64,000 nucleotides of DNA from SLSG01 sp964477035 (GCA_964477035.1 CAYZCW010000013.1:8746-72745); one strand, 5' to 3'; counted from the stretch's first letter, positions 34,982 through 43,664 are shown. Made by a program: numbers and translations. Notes: generated from the letters alone by a model not told the origin.

Positions 34982-34997
34982 GCTTCGTTTTTGACAA
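34982..34997 (-). promoter_or_regulatory. Partial dyad-like site upstream of the receiver-kinase gene
   Basis: GCTTCGTTTTTGACAA carries one half of the dyad in reverse orientation and resembles the half-site at 42677. No sigma-54 box accompanies it; instead a TACTTTTG -7 box lies at 35007-35014. It could be a coincidental match. Confidence 0.3.
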
Positions 34998-35006
34998 AAC
35001 AAAGAG

Positions 35007-35014
35007 TACTTTTG
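35007..35014 (+). promoter_or_regulatory. -7 box for the receiver-histidine kinase gene
   Basis: TACTTTTG matches TAnnTTTG and lies 32 bases before the ATG at 35047. Confidence 0.5.
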
Positions 35015-35046
35015 CTTCGCATAACAGGCTAAAAACCAAAGACCCC

Positions 35047-36165
35047 ATGGATCCAAAAGACAACACCCGGTTTTCGGTTCTCGTGGTGGATGACAACAAG
35101 GAAAACCTCAAGGTGGTCAGCAATTTTCTTAAAGAAAAAGGCTACCGCATCGCCTTGTCCCTGAACGCGGATGATGCCGTTAAGATCCTGTCCGACAATA
35201 AGATTGACCTTGTGCTGCTCGACATCATGATGCCCGGCACCGATGGGTACACCCTTTGCAGGAACCTCAAATCCAATGAGCTGTTCCGTGAGATCCCCGT
35301 CATCTTCCTGACGGCCAAGACAGAAACCGCCGACATTGTTGAAGGGTTCAGGGCGGGAGGGGTCGACTACATCACCAAACCCTTCCAGAAGGAAGAGCTG
35401 CTGGCCAGGGTGCAAAACCAGATCGACCTGGCCCACGCCAAAAAACAGATCATGGAGCAGGCGCAGCAGATCATGAAGATCCAGAAAACCAAGGACCGGC
35501 TGTACTCCGTGATCGCGCATGACATCAAGTCGCCCTTTGCCAATATCTCCATGCTGCTGTCGTCCATCGCCGAAGGCTACCTGAAGCCGGACAGCGAGGA
35601 GTACAACGAGATCCTGCAGAGCCTGAGCGCCTCCACCAAGGAAACCTATGCCCTCCTGGAAAACCTGCTCCGTTGGACGCGCGCCCAGACGGGCGACCTG
35701 GATTGCGTGCCGGAACGGATCAACCTGCAGGAACTGGCTTACAACATCATACGGCATCTGGGACCGAACGCCAAAAAGAAAAACATTGCACTCGAACTGC
35801 TGGTGGAAGACGAGCTTCATTGCTTCGCCGACAACATGATGCTGCAAAGCATCCTGCAGAACCTGGTGTCCAACGCCATCAAGTTCACCCCCGACAACGG
35901 ATCGGTGATTGTCTCCGGCAAGCGCCGGGGCGGGGAGGTCCAGCTGCAGGTCAGGGACACCGGGGTGGGCATCCCGGAAGACAACCTCCGGAAACTCTTC
36001 GGGGAGGAGGGCGGCTTCACCACCCCGGGAACCCAGAACGAGAAGGGCAGCGGACTCGGACTCATCCTGGTACGCGACTTCGTAAGGCGCAACAAAGGCA
36101 CCCTGGAAGTGGAAAGCAAGGTGGGCAAAGGAACCCGCTTTATCGTCACCCTGCCGGCCGAATAG
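35047..36165 (+). CDS. Soluble receiver-histidine kinase hybrid (REC-HisKA-HATPase)
   Basis: 372 residues with no membrane helix. Receiver domain: DD near residue 15, Asp in VLLDIMMPGTDG at about residue 59, and Lys in YITKPFQ. A coiled-coil linker leads to the HisKA box YSVIAHDIKSPFANIS (His at about residue 158). The ATPase domain has LQNLVSNAIKFTPDNG, VRDTGVGIP and GSGLGLILVRDF. This layout, receiver before kinase, suits an intermediate that receives a phosphate signal (perhaps from the CheY-like protein's kinase) and passes it to the NtrC-type regulator 46 bases downstream. Confidence 0.93.
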   Translation: MDPKDNTRFSVLVVDDNKENLKVVSNFLKEKGYRIALSLNADDAVKILSDNKIDLVLLDIMMPGTDGYTLCRNLKSNELFREIPVIFLTAKTETADIVEGFRAGGVDYITKPFQKEELLARVQNQIDLAHAKKQIMEQAQQIMKIQKTKDRLYSVIAHDIKSPFANISMLLSSIAEGYLKPDSEEYNEILQSLSASTKETYALLENLLRWTRAQTGDLDCVPERINLQELAYNIIRHLGPNAKKKNIALELLVEDELHCFADNMMLQSILQNLVSNAIKFTPDNGSVIVSGKRRGGEVQLQVRDTGVGIPEDNLRKLFGEEGGFTTPGTQNEKGSGLGLILVRDFVRRNKGTLEVESKVGKGTRFIVTLPAE

Positions 36166-36211
36166 TGGTTTTATTATCGTCGGATGCATTGGCATTCCAA
36201 AGAACCTGACA

Positions 36212-37714
36212 ATGGACAAGCAACTCAACATCCTGGTACTGGACGATGACCCCATCATCCGCAACCTGCTGCGCTCCATGCTCAAGGAGAAAACCAACGT
36301 GATGGTGGCCGAAAAGCCCTCGTCCGCGTTTGACATCCTGAAAAAAGAGGCGGTCGATGTGTTGATCTCCGACTTTGTCATGCCCGAGATGAACGGGCTG
36401 GAGGTCCTTGCCCGGGTCAAGGAAGAACACCCCGATGTGGAGGTCATCATGATCAGCTCCGAAGGCAATATGGACACGGTGATCGGGGCCTTGCGGCAGG
36501 GGGCCGTGGATTACTTCAAAAAGCCGTTCAAGGCGGAAGACCTCTGGGTGGCCATCGAACGGACCAAAAAGTTCGCCGAGCTGAACGCCAGCCTCAAAGC
36601 CGCCCGCAGCCAGACACGCTACCTGCAAACCGTCATCAACGAGAAGATCGGCGACACCATCGTGGGCAAGACCGCGGGCATCGAGGAGATCAAAAAGCAG
36701 ATGCAGATGGTGGCCCGGACGCAGGACACCTCGGTGCTGATCCTGGGGGAGAGCGGCACGGGCAAGGAACTGGTGGCCCGCGGCATCCACCAGTTGAGCG
36801 CCCGCAAGGACGAGGTGTTCGGGGCCGTCAACATGTCGGCCGTGCCGGAGTCTCTGTTCGAAAGCGAGTTCTTCGGGCATAAAAAGGGAAGCTTTACCGG
36901 GGCCGTCGCCGACAAGGCAGGCTGGTTCGAGGTGGCCAACAAAGGGACCCTGTTCTTCGACGAGATCGGGGAGATGGAGCCTTCCCTGCAGGTGAAGCTG
37001 CTGCGCGTGCTGGAAGACCGCAAATACACCCGGGTCGGCACCCAGAAGGAACAGTCGTTCGACATCCGCATCGTGGCCGCCACCAACAAAACGGTCGAAG
37101 AAATGAGTTCCGGCAAAAACTTCCGTGCCGACCTGTATTACCGGCTGAGCACCTTCACCATCTTCATCCCCCCTTTGCGCGACCGCAAGGAGGACATTCC
37201 CCTGCTGGCGGAGTTCTTCTTCCACAACATGGTCAAAAAGATGGGGAAAAGCATCGGCAGGGTGCATCCGGCCGTCATGGAAATGCTCAGGCAGTACCCC
37301 TTCCCGGGCAACATCCGCGAGCTGCGCAACCTGATGGAGCGGGCCGTGATCATCTGTGAGGGCAAGGAACTGCTCCCGAACAACTTCCCCGATATGGTCA
37401 GGGCACACGGACCGGCGGCAGTGCCGGCTGGCGGTGCGGGGAACACAGCCACCGGGAAAAAAGCAGAAACGGAACAAAGGGCCGGAGGCACGATGGCCAC
37501 AGACAGTGCGGCAGACCCAGCCGGCGGGAAAGCATCCCGCACCGGGGGCGGGGCTGAGGAGGCCGAACCGGTTTATGACCTCCGGGAAATCGAAAAGAAC
37601 ACCATCTTGCGCGCCCTGGAAGCCACCAACTTCAACAAAAACGAGGCAGCCAAGCTGCTGAACCTGGAGTGGAACGCCCTGTACCGCAGAATGCAGAAAT
37701 ATGGAATCAACTGA
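36212..37714 (+). CDS. NtrC-type sigma-54-dependent response regulator
   Basis: 500 residues. Receiver: LVLDDDPIIRN, phospho-Asp in VLISDFVMPEMNG, and Lys in DYFKKPF. Central AAA+ domain: Walker A GESGTGKE at about residue 180, the sigma-54 contact loop GSFTGA (standard GAFTGA), Walker B LFFDEIGEM, and the arginine-finger region IPPLRDRKEDIPLL. After a Gly/Ala/Thr-rich linker, the last 45 residues form a Fis-type helix-turn-helix (FNKNEAAKLLNLEWNALYRRMQKY). It requires RpoN, encoded outside this window. It is the best candidate to bind the 16-base dyads at 28035, 32070, 40608, 42721 and 43585. The next gene overlaps it by 14 bases. Confidence 0.96.
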   Translation: MDKQLNILVLDDDPIIRNLLRSMLKEKTNVMVAEKPSSAFDILKKEAVDVLISDFVMPEMNGLEVLARVKEEHPDVEVIMISSEGNMDTVIGALRQGAVDYFKKPFKAEDLWVAIERTKKFAELNASLKAARSQTRYLQTVINEKIGDTIVGKTAGIEEIKKQMQMVARTQDTSVLILGESGTGKELVARGIHQLSARKDEVFGAVNMSAVPESLFESEFFGHKKGSFTGAVADKAGWFEVANKGTLFFDEIGEMEPSLQVKLLRVLEDRKYTRVGTQKEQSFDIRIVAATNKTVEEMSSGKNFRADLYYRLSTFTIFIPPLRDRKEDIPLLAEFFFHNMVKKMGKSIGRVHPAVMEMLRQYPFPGNIRELRNLMERAVIICEGKELLPNNFPDMVRAHGPAAVPAGGAGNTATGKKAETEQRAGGTMATDSAADPAGGKASRTGGGAEEAEPVYDLREIEKNTILRALEATNFNKNEAAKLLNLEWNALYRRMQKYGIN

Positions 37715-40565
37715 ATTGATCTTCACCCCCCTGCTCAACAACATCACCCTGCTGGTGGCCCTGAGCGTGGTGCACAGTTTCCTGATCCGCTGGTTTAAGC
37801 ACAACTCCTTCCGGTTCAGGATCCTGTCGGGCTTCCTTTACGGGGCCGTGGCCATCGTGGGCATGCTCAATGCGGTACCCCTTGCCGAAGGGGTATTTTT
37901 CGACGGCCGGTCCGTCGTGCTGAGCGTGGCGGGTGTCTTCGGCGGTCCGGTCCCCGCAGCCATCGCAGCCGGCGTGGCCGGAGCCTACCGTATCTACAGC
38001 GGGGGAGATGGTGTCGTGATGGGGGTGTTGGTCATTCTGACCTCCGGATTGTTCGGCACGGGGCTGTATTTCTTTCGCAGGCAATACCAATGGGCCAGCA
38101 AGGGCCGTTCCTTCCTGGCCCTGGGCTTCCTGGTCCATGTGGCCATGTTGACCTACTCGGTGGCCTTGCCGGGACCGCTGACTTTTGAGGTGGCCCGGAT
38201 CATCTTCCTGCCCGTGATGACGATCTATCCATTGAGTACCCTGTTGCTCTGCCTGCTGTTTCGCGGGGCAGAGTCCCAGGAATCCCTGATCAGCCAGCTT
38301 TCTGCCAGCGAGGAGCGTTTCAGGCAGGTCTTCGAGAACAGCGCGGCCGTGCACATGCTCATCGATCCCGATACCGGAAAGATCGTGGATGTCAACCGGA
38401 GGGCCGTCAGCTTCTATGGCTGGCCCCAGGAGCGGCTGACAGGCATGAACGTGCGCGAAATCAATGCGATGGACCGCAAAACCCATGAAGAGGAGATGCA
38501 GGCCGTCCTCAGGGGGGAAAAAACCGTATTCAACCTCCATCACCAGATCGCCTCGGGCGAGGTCCGCGATGTGGAGGTCCATGCCGGACCGGTGGCCGTG
38601 GGCGACAAGAAGCTCTTGTTTACCATCGTGCATGACATCACCGACAGCAAGAGAAACCAGGAGGAGCTGGCCCGGGAGCGCATCCTGATGCGCACCGTTA
38701 TCGACAACATCCCCGACGCGGTCTACGTCAAGGACCCGCAGCTTCGCAAGGTCCTTGCCAACAAGGCCGAGCTCGAGATCCTGGGAAGGACGGAGGAGGA
38801 GGTGATCGGCAAGACCGACCGGGAACTCTACCCCCCGGAGGAGGCGGAGCAGTTCGAAGAGGACGATCTGAAGGTCCTGCGCAGGGGCGAAACCATCCTC
38901 AACCGGGAGGAAAGGATTGTCAGCCCCAACGGGGAGGTCCACTGGCTGCTCACCTCCAAGACGCCCCTGCGCAATGAGCAGGGGGAGGTCGTCGGACTGG
39001 TCGGCATCGGACGCAACATCAATGAACGCATCCAGGCCCTGGAAGAGCTGGAAAGGGTGAAGGAGGAGGCCGTAGCGGCCAACCGGGCCAAGAGTGAATT
39101 CCTGGCCAATATGAGCCATGAGATCCGCACCCCCATGAACGCCATCCTGGGCTTCAGCGAAGCCCTGTACCACCGGCTTACTTCCCCGGAAAACAAGAAA
39201 ATGCTCAGCTCGGTCGTGTCGAGCGGCAACCTGCTGCTTGGGCTGCTGAACGACATCCTCGACCTGTCCAAGATCGAAGCCGGCATGTTGGAGATCACCC
39301 CCCACCCGGTGAACCTGCGCCGGCATCTGGAAGACATCCGGCTGCTCTTTGAGCAAAAAGCCGGGGCCAAGGGACTGACGCTGAAGCTCCAATCACACGA
39401 AAACTTTCCGGAAACCCTCCTGCTCGACGAGATCCGCATCAAACAGGTCGTGTTCAACCTGGTGGGCAATGCGGTCAAGTTCACCCACAAGGGCAGCATC
39501 GAGATCGGCGTGGATTTTGCCGGGAAGGAAGACAACAAGGGAGCCTTGCGCATCTGGGTCAAAGACACCGGCATCGGCATCCCGCCAGACCAGCAGGAGC
39601 AGATTTTCAAACCCTTCTACCAGCAAAGCGGTCAGTCGGACCGCCAATACGGCGGCACCGGGCTGGGCCTGCCCATCTCCCAACGGCTCATTGAAAAGAT
39701 GAACGGCGAGATCCTGCTGGAAAGCGAAGTTGGCAAGGGAAGCACCTTTACCGTGGTTCTGCCCGGGGTGGAGGTCACCCGCAAACCGGCACCGGCCCTG
39801 GCTCATTCAGACAATAAAGGAGCCATCCGGTTCGGCGAGGCCACCATCCTGATCGTCGATGACGCCCCGGCCAATATCGAGATGCTGGAAGTGAACATGG
39901 AGTTGCTGGGGTTGAAAACACTGACGGCAGAGAGCGGGGAAAAGGCGCTGGAGCTGCTGAAAGACCACCGGCCCGACCTGGCCCTGATCGACATCCTGAT
40001 GCCGGGCATGGACGGGTTCGGGCTGGCAAAAGCCATCCGCAGGCAACCCGAACACAAGGCCATGCCCCTGGTGGCCTTCACCGCCCTGATGAACGAGACC
40101 GGCAAGATCGAACACTCCGGCCTGTTCGACAGCCACCTCTACAAGCCGGTAAGCCGCAAAAGCCTGCTGGACGTCCTGTCAAAGTTTCTGAAGCACCGTA
40201 TTGAGATACAGGATCCCGGTCCGGCAACAACCCGGGAAGAAGCCACCCGGGCAGCAGAAGGGGCCATCCCCCTGCCAAAGGAAAAGATGGAAAAACTGCC
40301 CGAGCTCCTGGAAAAGCTCCGCAGCGACTTCCTGCCCCGGTGGGAGTCGGTCAAGGACCAGTGGGTGCTGTTCAAGATCGAAGCCTTTGCCGAGGAGCTG
40401 GCGGACCTGGCCGGGGATCACGGCGTGGCCCGGCTGGCTGCCTATGCCGGCAAGCTGAAGCACCAGGCAGACAACCTGGACCTCGAAGCGCTCCGGGACA
40501 CCATGGGAGGCTTCCCTGCCCTGGTCGGGGAGATTGAAGCCCTGGCCGCGGACCCTTCCGAATAA
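37701..40565 (+). CDS. Hybrid histidine kinase: LytS-like 5TM sensor, two PAS, HisKA, HATPase, REC, degenerate Hpt-like tail
   Basis: 954 residues. The N-terminus carries a 5TMR_LYT-type membrane sensor (DGRSVVLSVAGVFGGPVPAAIAAGVAGAYR, reported here in part; residues about 65-110). Two PAS domains follow (RQVFENSAAVHMLID; MRTVIDNIPDAVYVKD). The HisKA box is FLANMSHEIRTPMNAILGF, and the ATPase has NLVGNAVKFT, DTGIGIPPD and GGTGLGLPIS. A receiver domain (about residues 715-830) has VDDAPANIEM and LIDILMPGMDG. The tail (LPELLEKLRSDFLPRWESV) again lacks the Hpt His. The start overlaps the NtrC-type gene, so the two are translationally coupled, pointing to a cognate pair. Confidence 0.93.
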   Translation: MESTELIFTPLLNNITLLVALSVVHSFLIRWFKHNSFRFRILSGFLYGAVAIVGMLNAVPLAEGVFFDGRSVVLSVAGVFGGPVPAAIAAGVAGAYRIYSGGDGVVMGVLVILTSGLFGTGLYFFRRQYQWASKGRSFLALGFLVHVAMLTYSVALPGPLTFEVARIIFLPVMTIYPLSTLLLCLLFRGAESQESLISQLSASEERFRQVFENSAAVHMLIDPDTGKIVDVNRRAVSFYGWPQERLTGMNVREINAMDRKTHEEEMQAVLRGEKTVFNLHHQIASGEVRDVEVHAGPVAVGDKKLLFTIVHDITDSKRNQEELARERILMRTVIDNIPDAVYVKDPQLRKVLANKAELEILGRTEEEVIGKTDRELYPPEEAEQFEEDDLKVLRRGETILNREERIVSPNGEVHWLLTSKTPLRNEQGEVVGLVGIGRNINERIQALEELERVKEEAVAANRAKSEFLANMSHEIRTPMNAILGFSEALYHRLTSPENKKMLSSVVSSGNLLLGLLNDILDLSKIEAGMLEITPHPVNLRRHLEDIRLLFEQKAGAKGLTLKLQSHENFPETLLLDEIRIKQVVFNLVGNAVKFTHKGSIEIGVDFAGKEDNKGALRIWVKDTGIGIPPDQQEQIFKPFYQQSGQSDRQYGGTGLGLPISQRLIEKMNGEILLESEVGKGSTFTVVLPGVEVTRKPAPALAHSDNKGAIRFGEATILIVDDAPANIEMLEVNMELLGLKTLTAESGEKALELLKDHRPDLALIDILMPGMDGFGLAKAIRRQPEHKAMPLVAFTALMNETGKIEHSGLFDSHLYKPVSRKSLLDVLSKFLKHRIEIQDPGPATTREEATRAAEGAIPLPKEKMEKLPELLEKLRSDFLPRWESVKDQWVLFKIEAFAEELADLAGDHGVARLAAYAGKLKHQADNLDLEALRDTMGGFPALVGEIEALAADPSE

Positions 40566-40607
40566 GGACTGATTCCGGTTTCTGAAGGAACGCCGACCGA
40601 ACGGCCG

Positions 40608-40623
40608 TCTTCGAAAACGAAGA
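40608..40623 (+). promoter_or_regulatory. UAS dyad, copy D (perfect)
   Basis: TCTTCGAAAACGAAGA is identical to copy A at 28035. Its last base is 66 bases before the -24 GG at 40689. Confidence 0.78.
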
Positions 40624-40687
40624 GTCCGTTGGCTCCTGGCCACGGCATCACCTGAAACACATCAGGCCTTCAACACCTTAACCCCGC

Positions 40688-40703
40688 TGGCACAGCAATT
40701 GCA
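40688..40703 (+). promoter_or_regulatory. Sigma-54 promoter D of the pilin-like operon
   Basis: TGGCACAGCAATTGCA is a full match to TGGCAC-N5-TTGCA, with GG-N10-GC spacing. The predicted start is near 40714, giving a very short leader of 9-15 bases to the ATG at 40723 or 40729. Confidence 0.88.
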
Positions 40704-40722
40704 TCCCTTTGGATAGTTCATT

Positions 40723-41286
40723 ATGCGTATGCGTCTCGACATATCACGGTCATGGACCGGGCTTCTGCGGAGGGCCGGGTTGTTGTTTTTCTGTGCACTG
40801 GCGACGATCCCTCCGGGAAAGGTTTTTGCCCAACAGGGAAATGCCTCCGGACAGCAGATCAGCATCACCGCTTCGGCCACCGTGGTGGGCGCCCCCATCG
40901 AGCTGGTCACGATCGCCGAGATGAGCCTGATCCAGGCCAGCCAGTTGCAGGAGGAAGACCAGGTGTACATCAATCCCGTATTCGACCCGGAGGCCGGCAT
41001 CATGAAAGCCCTGGGGCAGCCCAACGCCTCCATCCGCGTGAGCTACATCTCCGAGCGGGAGGTGTTCCGGCGCGAAGGCCCCGGCAGCCTGACCTTCCAC
41101 TATGAAGTCAGCGGACTGGGCATGGACAGCCAGAGGGAGTCCGAGCTGCTCGATGGCCTGGAACGGGAGCTCCGCTTCAACGAAAGCGGGGAGTTCTACT
41201 TCTGGATCGGCGGGCGTGTGGACCTGGGCAACGCCCTTTCCGGCAGCTATGAAGGGGAGTTTACCATAGAAATAGAATATATCTGA
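40723..41286 (+). CDS. Secreted DUF4402-like / pilin-like protein 1
   Basis: 187 residues with a signal peptide (LLFFCALATIPPGKVFAQQ, cleavage near residue 37). The mature start ISITASATVVGAPIELVTIAEM and the closing strand LSGSYEGEFTIEIEYI resemble the small secreted DUF4402-type beta-sandwich proteins, in which the last strand ends in an aromatic residue close to the C-terminus. It lies right behind the sigma-54 promoter and five bases before the next secreted-protein gene. A pilin or tip-adhesin role in the chaperone-usher-like system encoded downstream is inferred. Confidence 0.75.
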   Translation: MRMRLDISRSWTGLLRRAGLLFFCALATIPPGKVFAQQGNASGQQISITASATVVGAPIELVTIAEMSLIQASQLQEEDQVYINPVFDPEAGIMKALGQPNASIRVSYISEREVFRREGPGSLTFHYEVSGLGMDSQRESELLDGLERELRFNESGEFYFWIGGRVDLGNALSGSYEGEFTIEIEYI

Positions 41287-41291
41287 AGCTG

Positions 41292-41963
41292 ATGAGGGGA
41301 TTTGGCAAATACACGGCATTTTTACTGACCGCCTTGCTGGCGGCCGGCGGAATGCTTGTGCCGGAAACCCATGCTCAGAATGCGCGGGTGACTTACAGCA
41401 TCACCAGGCATATGGGAGGACACGAGCTGGCCATGACGGGCGCACAGCCCCCCCGCATCCCTTTCGGTGACTACAGCCAATACGACCTGGACCTCCGGTT
41501 TTCCGGAGAAGAGGTTCTTGATTTCGGACAGGTCCGGCCCGGAGACGAGCCCGTATTCATCAACTTCAACGACCCCCGCGCCGTGGTGCTGGAGGTAGAG
41601 GGGGTGGAATTTCTTGATGTCACCGTGTCCATCATCCCTCCGGCAGGCAACAGGCTTATCCGTGACGGGGATTCCGAAACCGGCATCCCGGTGAACATCC
41701 GGCTGGCCTATTCAAACCGCGGGGCCACCACCCCGGTGGAAGCCGCAGGGCAGGCCGTGGAGGTGCCCGGAGAAAGCATCACCTTCCCCATGCGCCGCCG
41801 GATCGGGGGACCCCCCGGACCGCCGCCCACCCCACCGCATGCAGGCTACACGCCCCCCAAGACCAAGGCTTACCTGATCATTTACGGCACCCTGCTGCTG
41901 GGCGGGGAGACCCTGAAGGCAGGCAGTTACCTGGGAGATATCCACATAGACATCAGCTACTGA
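41292..41963 (+). CDS. Secreted pilin-like protein 2 with proline-rich insert
   Basis: 223 residues. Signal peptide AFLLTALLAAGGMLVPETHAQ (cleavage near residue 29). The body contains LRFSGEEVLDFGQVRPGD, in which FGQV recalls the FG-x-V strand of DUF4402 and spore-coat-U-like pilins, and the C-terminus ends in AGSYLGDIHIDISY, parallel to protein 1. Between them is a Pro-rich loop (GGPPGPPPTPPHAGYTPP). It is in an operon with its neighbours (5 and 49 bases away). No enzymatic motif is seen. Confidence 0.72.
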   Translation: MRGFGKYTAFLLTALLAAGGMLVPETHAQNARVTYSITRHMGGHELAMTGAQPPRIPFGDYSQYDLDLRFSGEEVLDFGQVRPGDEPVFINFNDPRAVVLEVEGVEFLDVTVSIIPPAGNRLIRDGDSETGIPVNIRLAYSNRGATTPVEAAGQAVEVPGESITFPMRRRIGGPPGPPPTPPHAGYTPPKTKAYLIIYGTLLLGGETLKAGSYLGDIHIDISY

Positions 41964-42012
41964 CGAAACATCACGGGCCGGCGAGTTGACCGGCCTGCAA
42001 GAAGGGATAAAG

Positions 42013-42573
42013 ATGACAAACAGAAGGTACACCACCCCATCCACCCACCGCCGCAGGGCCCTGCCATGGCTCCTGGCCGGCCTCTGTTTGCTCCTTCCGG
42101 GTCAGGCCACCGCCCAGTTCATGCAGCTGCAGCTGATCGTCCAGAACGAAGTGGCCATCACCGAAGCCCGCAACCTGCGCATGGGACAGATTCCTGTTAA
42201 CTATGGCTGGGTACAGGTGGGCCCGGGTGATGATTTTTCGGGCCGATTTTCCGTGCAGGCCGCGGAGAATGTCAACGTGCTGGTAAACATCGACGCCCCG
42301 GAAGAGCTGGTGCTGGATGAACACAACCGCCTCCCCTTCCAGGTGCAGGCCGGTTACCTGAACAACGGCACACGACGGGCCCACCAGGCCACCCCCTTTG
42401 AAGGAAACCAGGCCCGCTTCCCTCTTAACAGGGAAGGCCTGCTGGTGGACCGCCTGCGTCCGGAAAACGGACAGGTGGAAGCCACCATTTTTCTGTTCGG
42501 CGCCACCTTTGCCGGAGACGTACGTCCCGGGGTGTACGAAGGGGTGATCACCATTACCACCGAATACGAATAG
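42013..42573 (+). CDS. Secreted pilin-like protein 3
   Basis: 186 residues from MTNRRYTTPSTHRR; a second ATG nine codons upstream is possible. Signal peptide ALPWLLAGLCLLLPGQATAQ. The mature part contains LRMGQIPVNYGWVQVGPGDD and ends GVYEGVITITTEYE, the same terminal-strand pattern as its neighbours. It is the third gene of the sigma-54-driven operon. The function as a structural subunit is inferred from context. Confidence 0.72.
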   Translation: MTNRRYTTPSTHRRRALPWLLAGLCLLLPGQATAQFMQLQLIVQNEVAITEARNLRMGQIPVNYGWVQVGPGDDFSGRFSVQAAENVNVLVNIDAPEELVLDEHNRLPFQVQAGYLNNGTRRAHQATPFEGNQARFPLNREGLLVDRLRPENGQVEATIFLFGATFAGDVRPGVYEGVITITTEYE

Positions 42574-42720
42574 GACGTTATGGTTTCGCCCTCCCGGCCC
42601 AGGCGGATGCACTGATCCGGAAAGTCCTTCTTTTTGTACAGGCGGCCGACGCAAACGGCACAGGCCCCTTCCCGGCCCTTCGTTTTTGCAAAACCGCAGG
42701 CCCCTCCCCTACAAAAAAAC

Positions 42721-42736
42721 CCCTCAAAACCGAAGA
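42721..42736 (+). promoter_or_regulatory. UAS dyad, copy E (degenerate left arm)
   Basis: CCCTCAAAACCGAAGA keeps the right arm CGAAGA but has four mismatches overall. Its last base is again 66 bases before the -24 GG at 42802. An additional half-site in the other orientation is at 42677-42692. Confidence 0.6.
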
Positions 42737-42800
42737 TTTGTTCCGTATTTTTACTTAAAGTGATTTTGTATTATGTTGTTATTGTGGTGTTTATGGTTTT

Positions 42801-42816
42801 TGGCACGTTGGTTGTT
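42801..42816 (+). promoter_or_regulatory. Sigma-54-type promoter E
   Basis: TGGCACGTTGGTTGTT has a perfect -24 half; the -12 dinucleotide is GT instead of GC. The expected start near 42826 gives a leader of about 57 bases. Confidence 0.62.
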
Positions 42817-42882
42817 TTTACTTAGGCGTAACCAACAACGAATAATCAACACAAAAACATAAAACCTAAAAAACCCGGAACA

Positions 42883-43389
42883 ATGAAAACCTTCAAAACC
42901 ATCTTCGCCGCCCTGATCCTCGCCGCCCTCACCACTGCCGCCACCGCACAGGAAAATGTCAATGCAACCGCCTCCGCGCAGGTTGTGGTAGAACTCGATG
43001 TGGAAAAACTCCAGGACATCAACTTCGGGGACGTTGCCCTGAACGCCACCGCCGTACTCGATGTGGTCGGAGGAGCGCATGAGAATGTCTCCGGAGCAGC
43101 CGTCAGCGTGGGTAAATTCAGCGTGACCGCCACCCAGTACGCCTCCATCGACATCAGCTGGACCAACACCACCCTGGCACACAGCACTGAAGACCTTGAA
43201 CTGGACTATACCCCGGCCGTGGCCCGCACCACCGATGAAGGCGCCACCACGGGAGAACCCTTCACCGCCGGCGAGATCATCGCCAACGAAGCCGACTACT
43301 TCCTCATCGGCGGAAGCCTGGTGGTTCCCACCGGCGCCAATGCCGGAACCTATGAGGGAACTTTCACCCTCACCGCCGAGATCAACTAA
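42883..43389 (+). CDS. DUF4402-like pilin candidate, copy 1
   Basis: 168 residues. Signal peptide TFKTIFAALILAALTTAATAQ (cleavage near residue 23). The mature protein starts NVNATASAQVVVELDVEKLQDINFGDVAL, the N-terminal pattern of DUF4402-type secreted proteins with the FGDV strand, and ends AGTYEGTFTLTAEIN. The compact beta-sandwich, Ala/Thr composition and lack of cysteines fit a major fimbrial subunit. It has its own dyad/sigma-54 promoter and terminator and is duplicated exactly at 43747. The chaperone and usher-like genes lie just downstream. Confidence 0.82.
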   Translation: MKTFKTIFAALILAALTTAATAQENVNATASAQVVVELDVEKLQDINFGDVALNATAVLDVVGGAHENVSGAAVSVGKFSVTATQYASIDISWTNTTLAHSTEDLELDYTPAVARTTDEGATTGEPFTAGEIIANEADYFLIGGSLVVPTGANAGTYEGTFTLTAEIN

Positions 43390-43407
43390 TACACCCACCA
43401 CCCATAC

Positions 43408-43438
43408 AAAAAGCCGGGCCCCAGTGCCCGGCTTTTTT
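43408..43438 (+). terminator. Rho-independent terminator of pilin copy 1
   Basis: GCCGGGC, a six-base loop, GCCCGGC, flanked by A5 and T6. Confidence 0.9.
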
Positions 43439-43537
43439 ATTTGCCGGATTTTGCCCAGGCCATTGCCTGTTTCCCACGGAGCTGCCGGGGCCCATCTTCC
43501 CAAACCCTGCTCCGGCACCCTGGCACGGAATGACCAA
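43439..43537. other. Unique spacer between the two exact repeat copies
   Basis: 99 bases not shared with the sequence left of copy 1. No gene, promoter or transposon end was recognised. Confidence 0.7.
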
Positions 43538-43584
43538 GGCCCTTCGTTTTTGCAAAACCGCAGGCCCCTCCCCTACAAAAAAAC

Positions 43585-43600
43585 CCCTCAAAACCGAAGA
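43585..43600 (+). promoter_or_regulatory. UAS dyad, copy E' (in repeat copy 2)
   Basis: Identical to 42721-42736, with the same 66-base distance to the -24 GG at 43666. Confidence 0.6.
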
Positions 43601-43664
43601 TTTGTTCCGTATTTTTACTTAAAGTGATTTTGTATTATGTTGTTATTGTGGTGTTTATGGTTTT

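Larger units (their letters stand above)
40566..40722. other. Regulatory gap between the hybrid kinase and the first pilin-like gene
   Basis: 157 bases containing the perfect UAS dyad and the best-matching sigma-54 promoter in the window. Confidence 0.7.
42574..42882. other. Intergenic regulatory region upstream of the duplicated pilin-like gene, copy 1
   Basis: 309 bases. The second half is AT-rich. From 42674 it is identical to the region upstream of copy 2. It contains a dyad half-site (42677-42692), UAS E, a TATTTTTA box at 42746-42753 and sigma-54-type promoter E. Confidence 0.65.
42674..43438 (+). repeat. Exact 765-base direct repeat, copy 1 (complete expression cassette)
   Basis: Identical at every base I compared to 43538-44302 (offset 864). 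The unit starts at a UAS half-site and ends inside the terminator T-tract, so it contains activator site, promoter, gene and terminator. A unique 99-base spacer (43439-43537) separates the copies. Confidence 0.93.

Noticed and set aside
34982..34997. A sixth member of the sigma-54 regulon at the receiver-kinase gene
   Set aside because: Only a half dyad is present and no GG-N10-GC box lies at the 66-base distance; a standard TACTTTTG box explains its transcription better.
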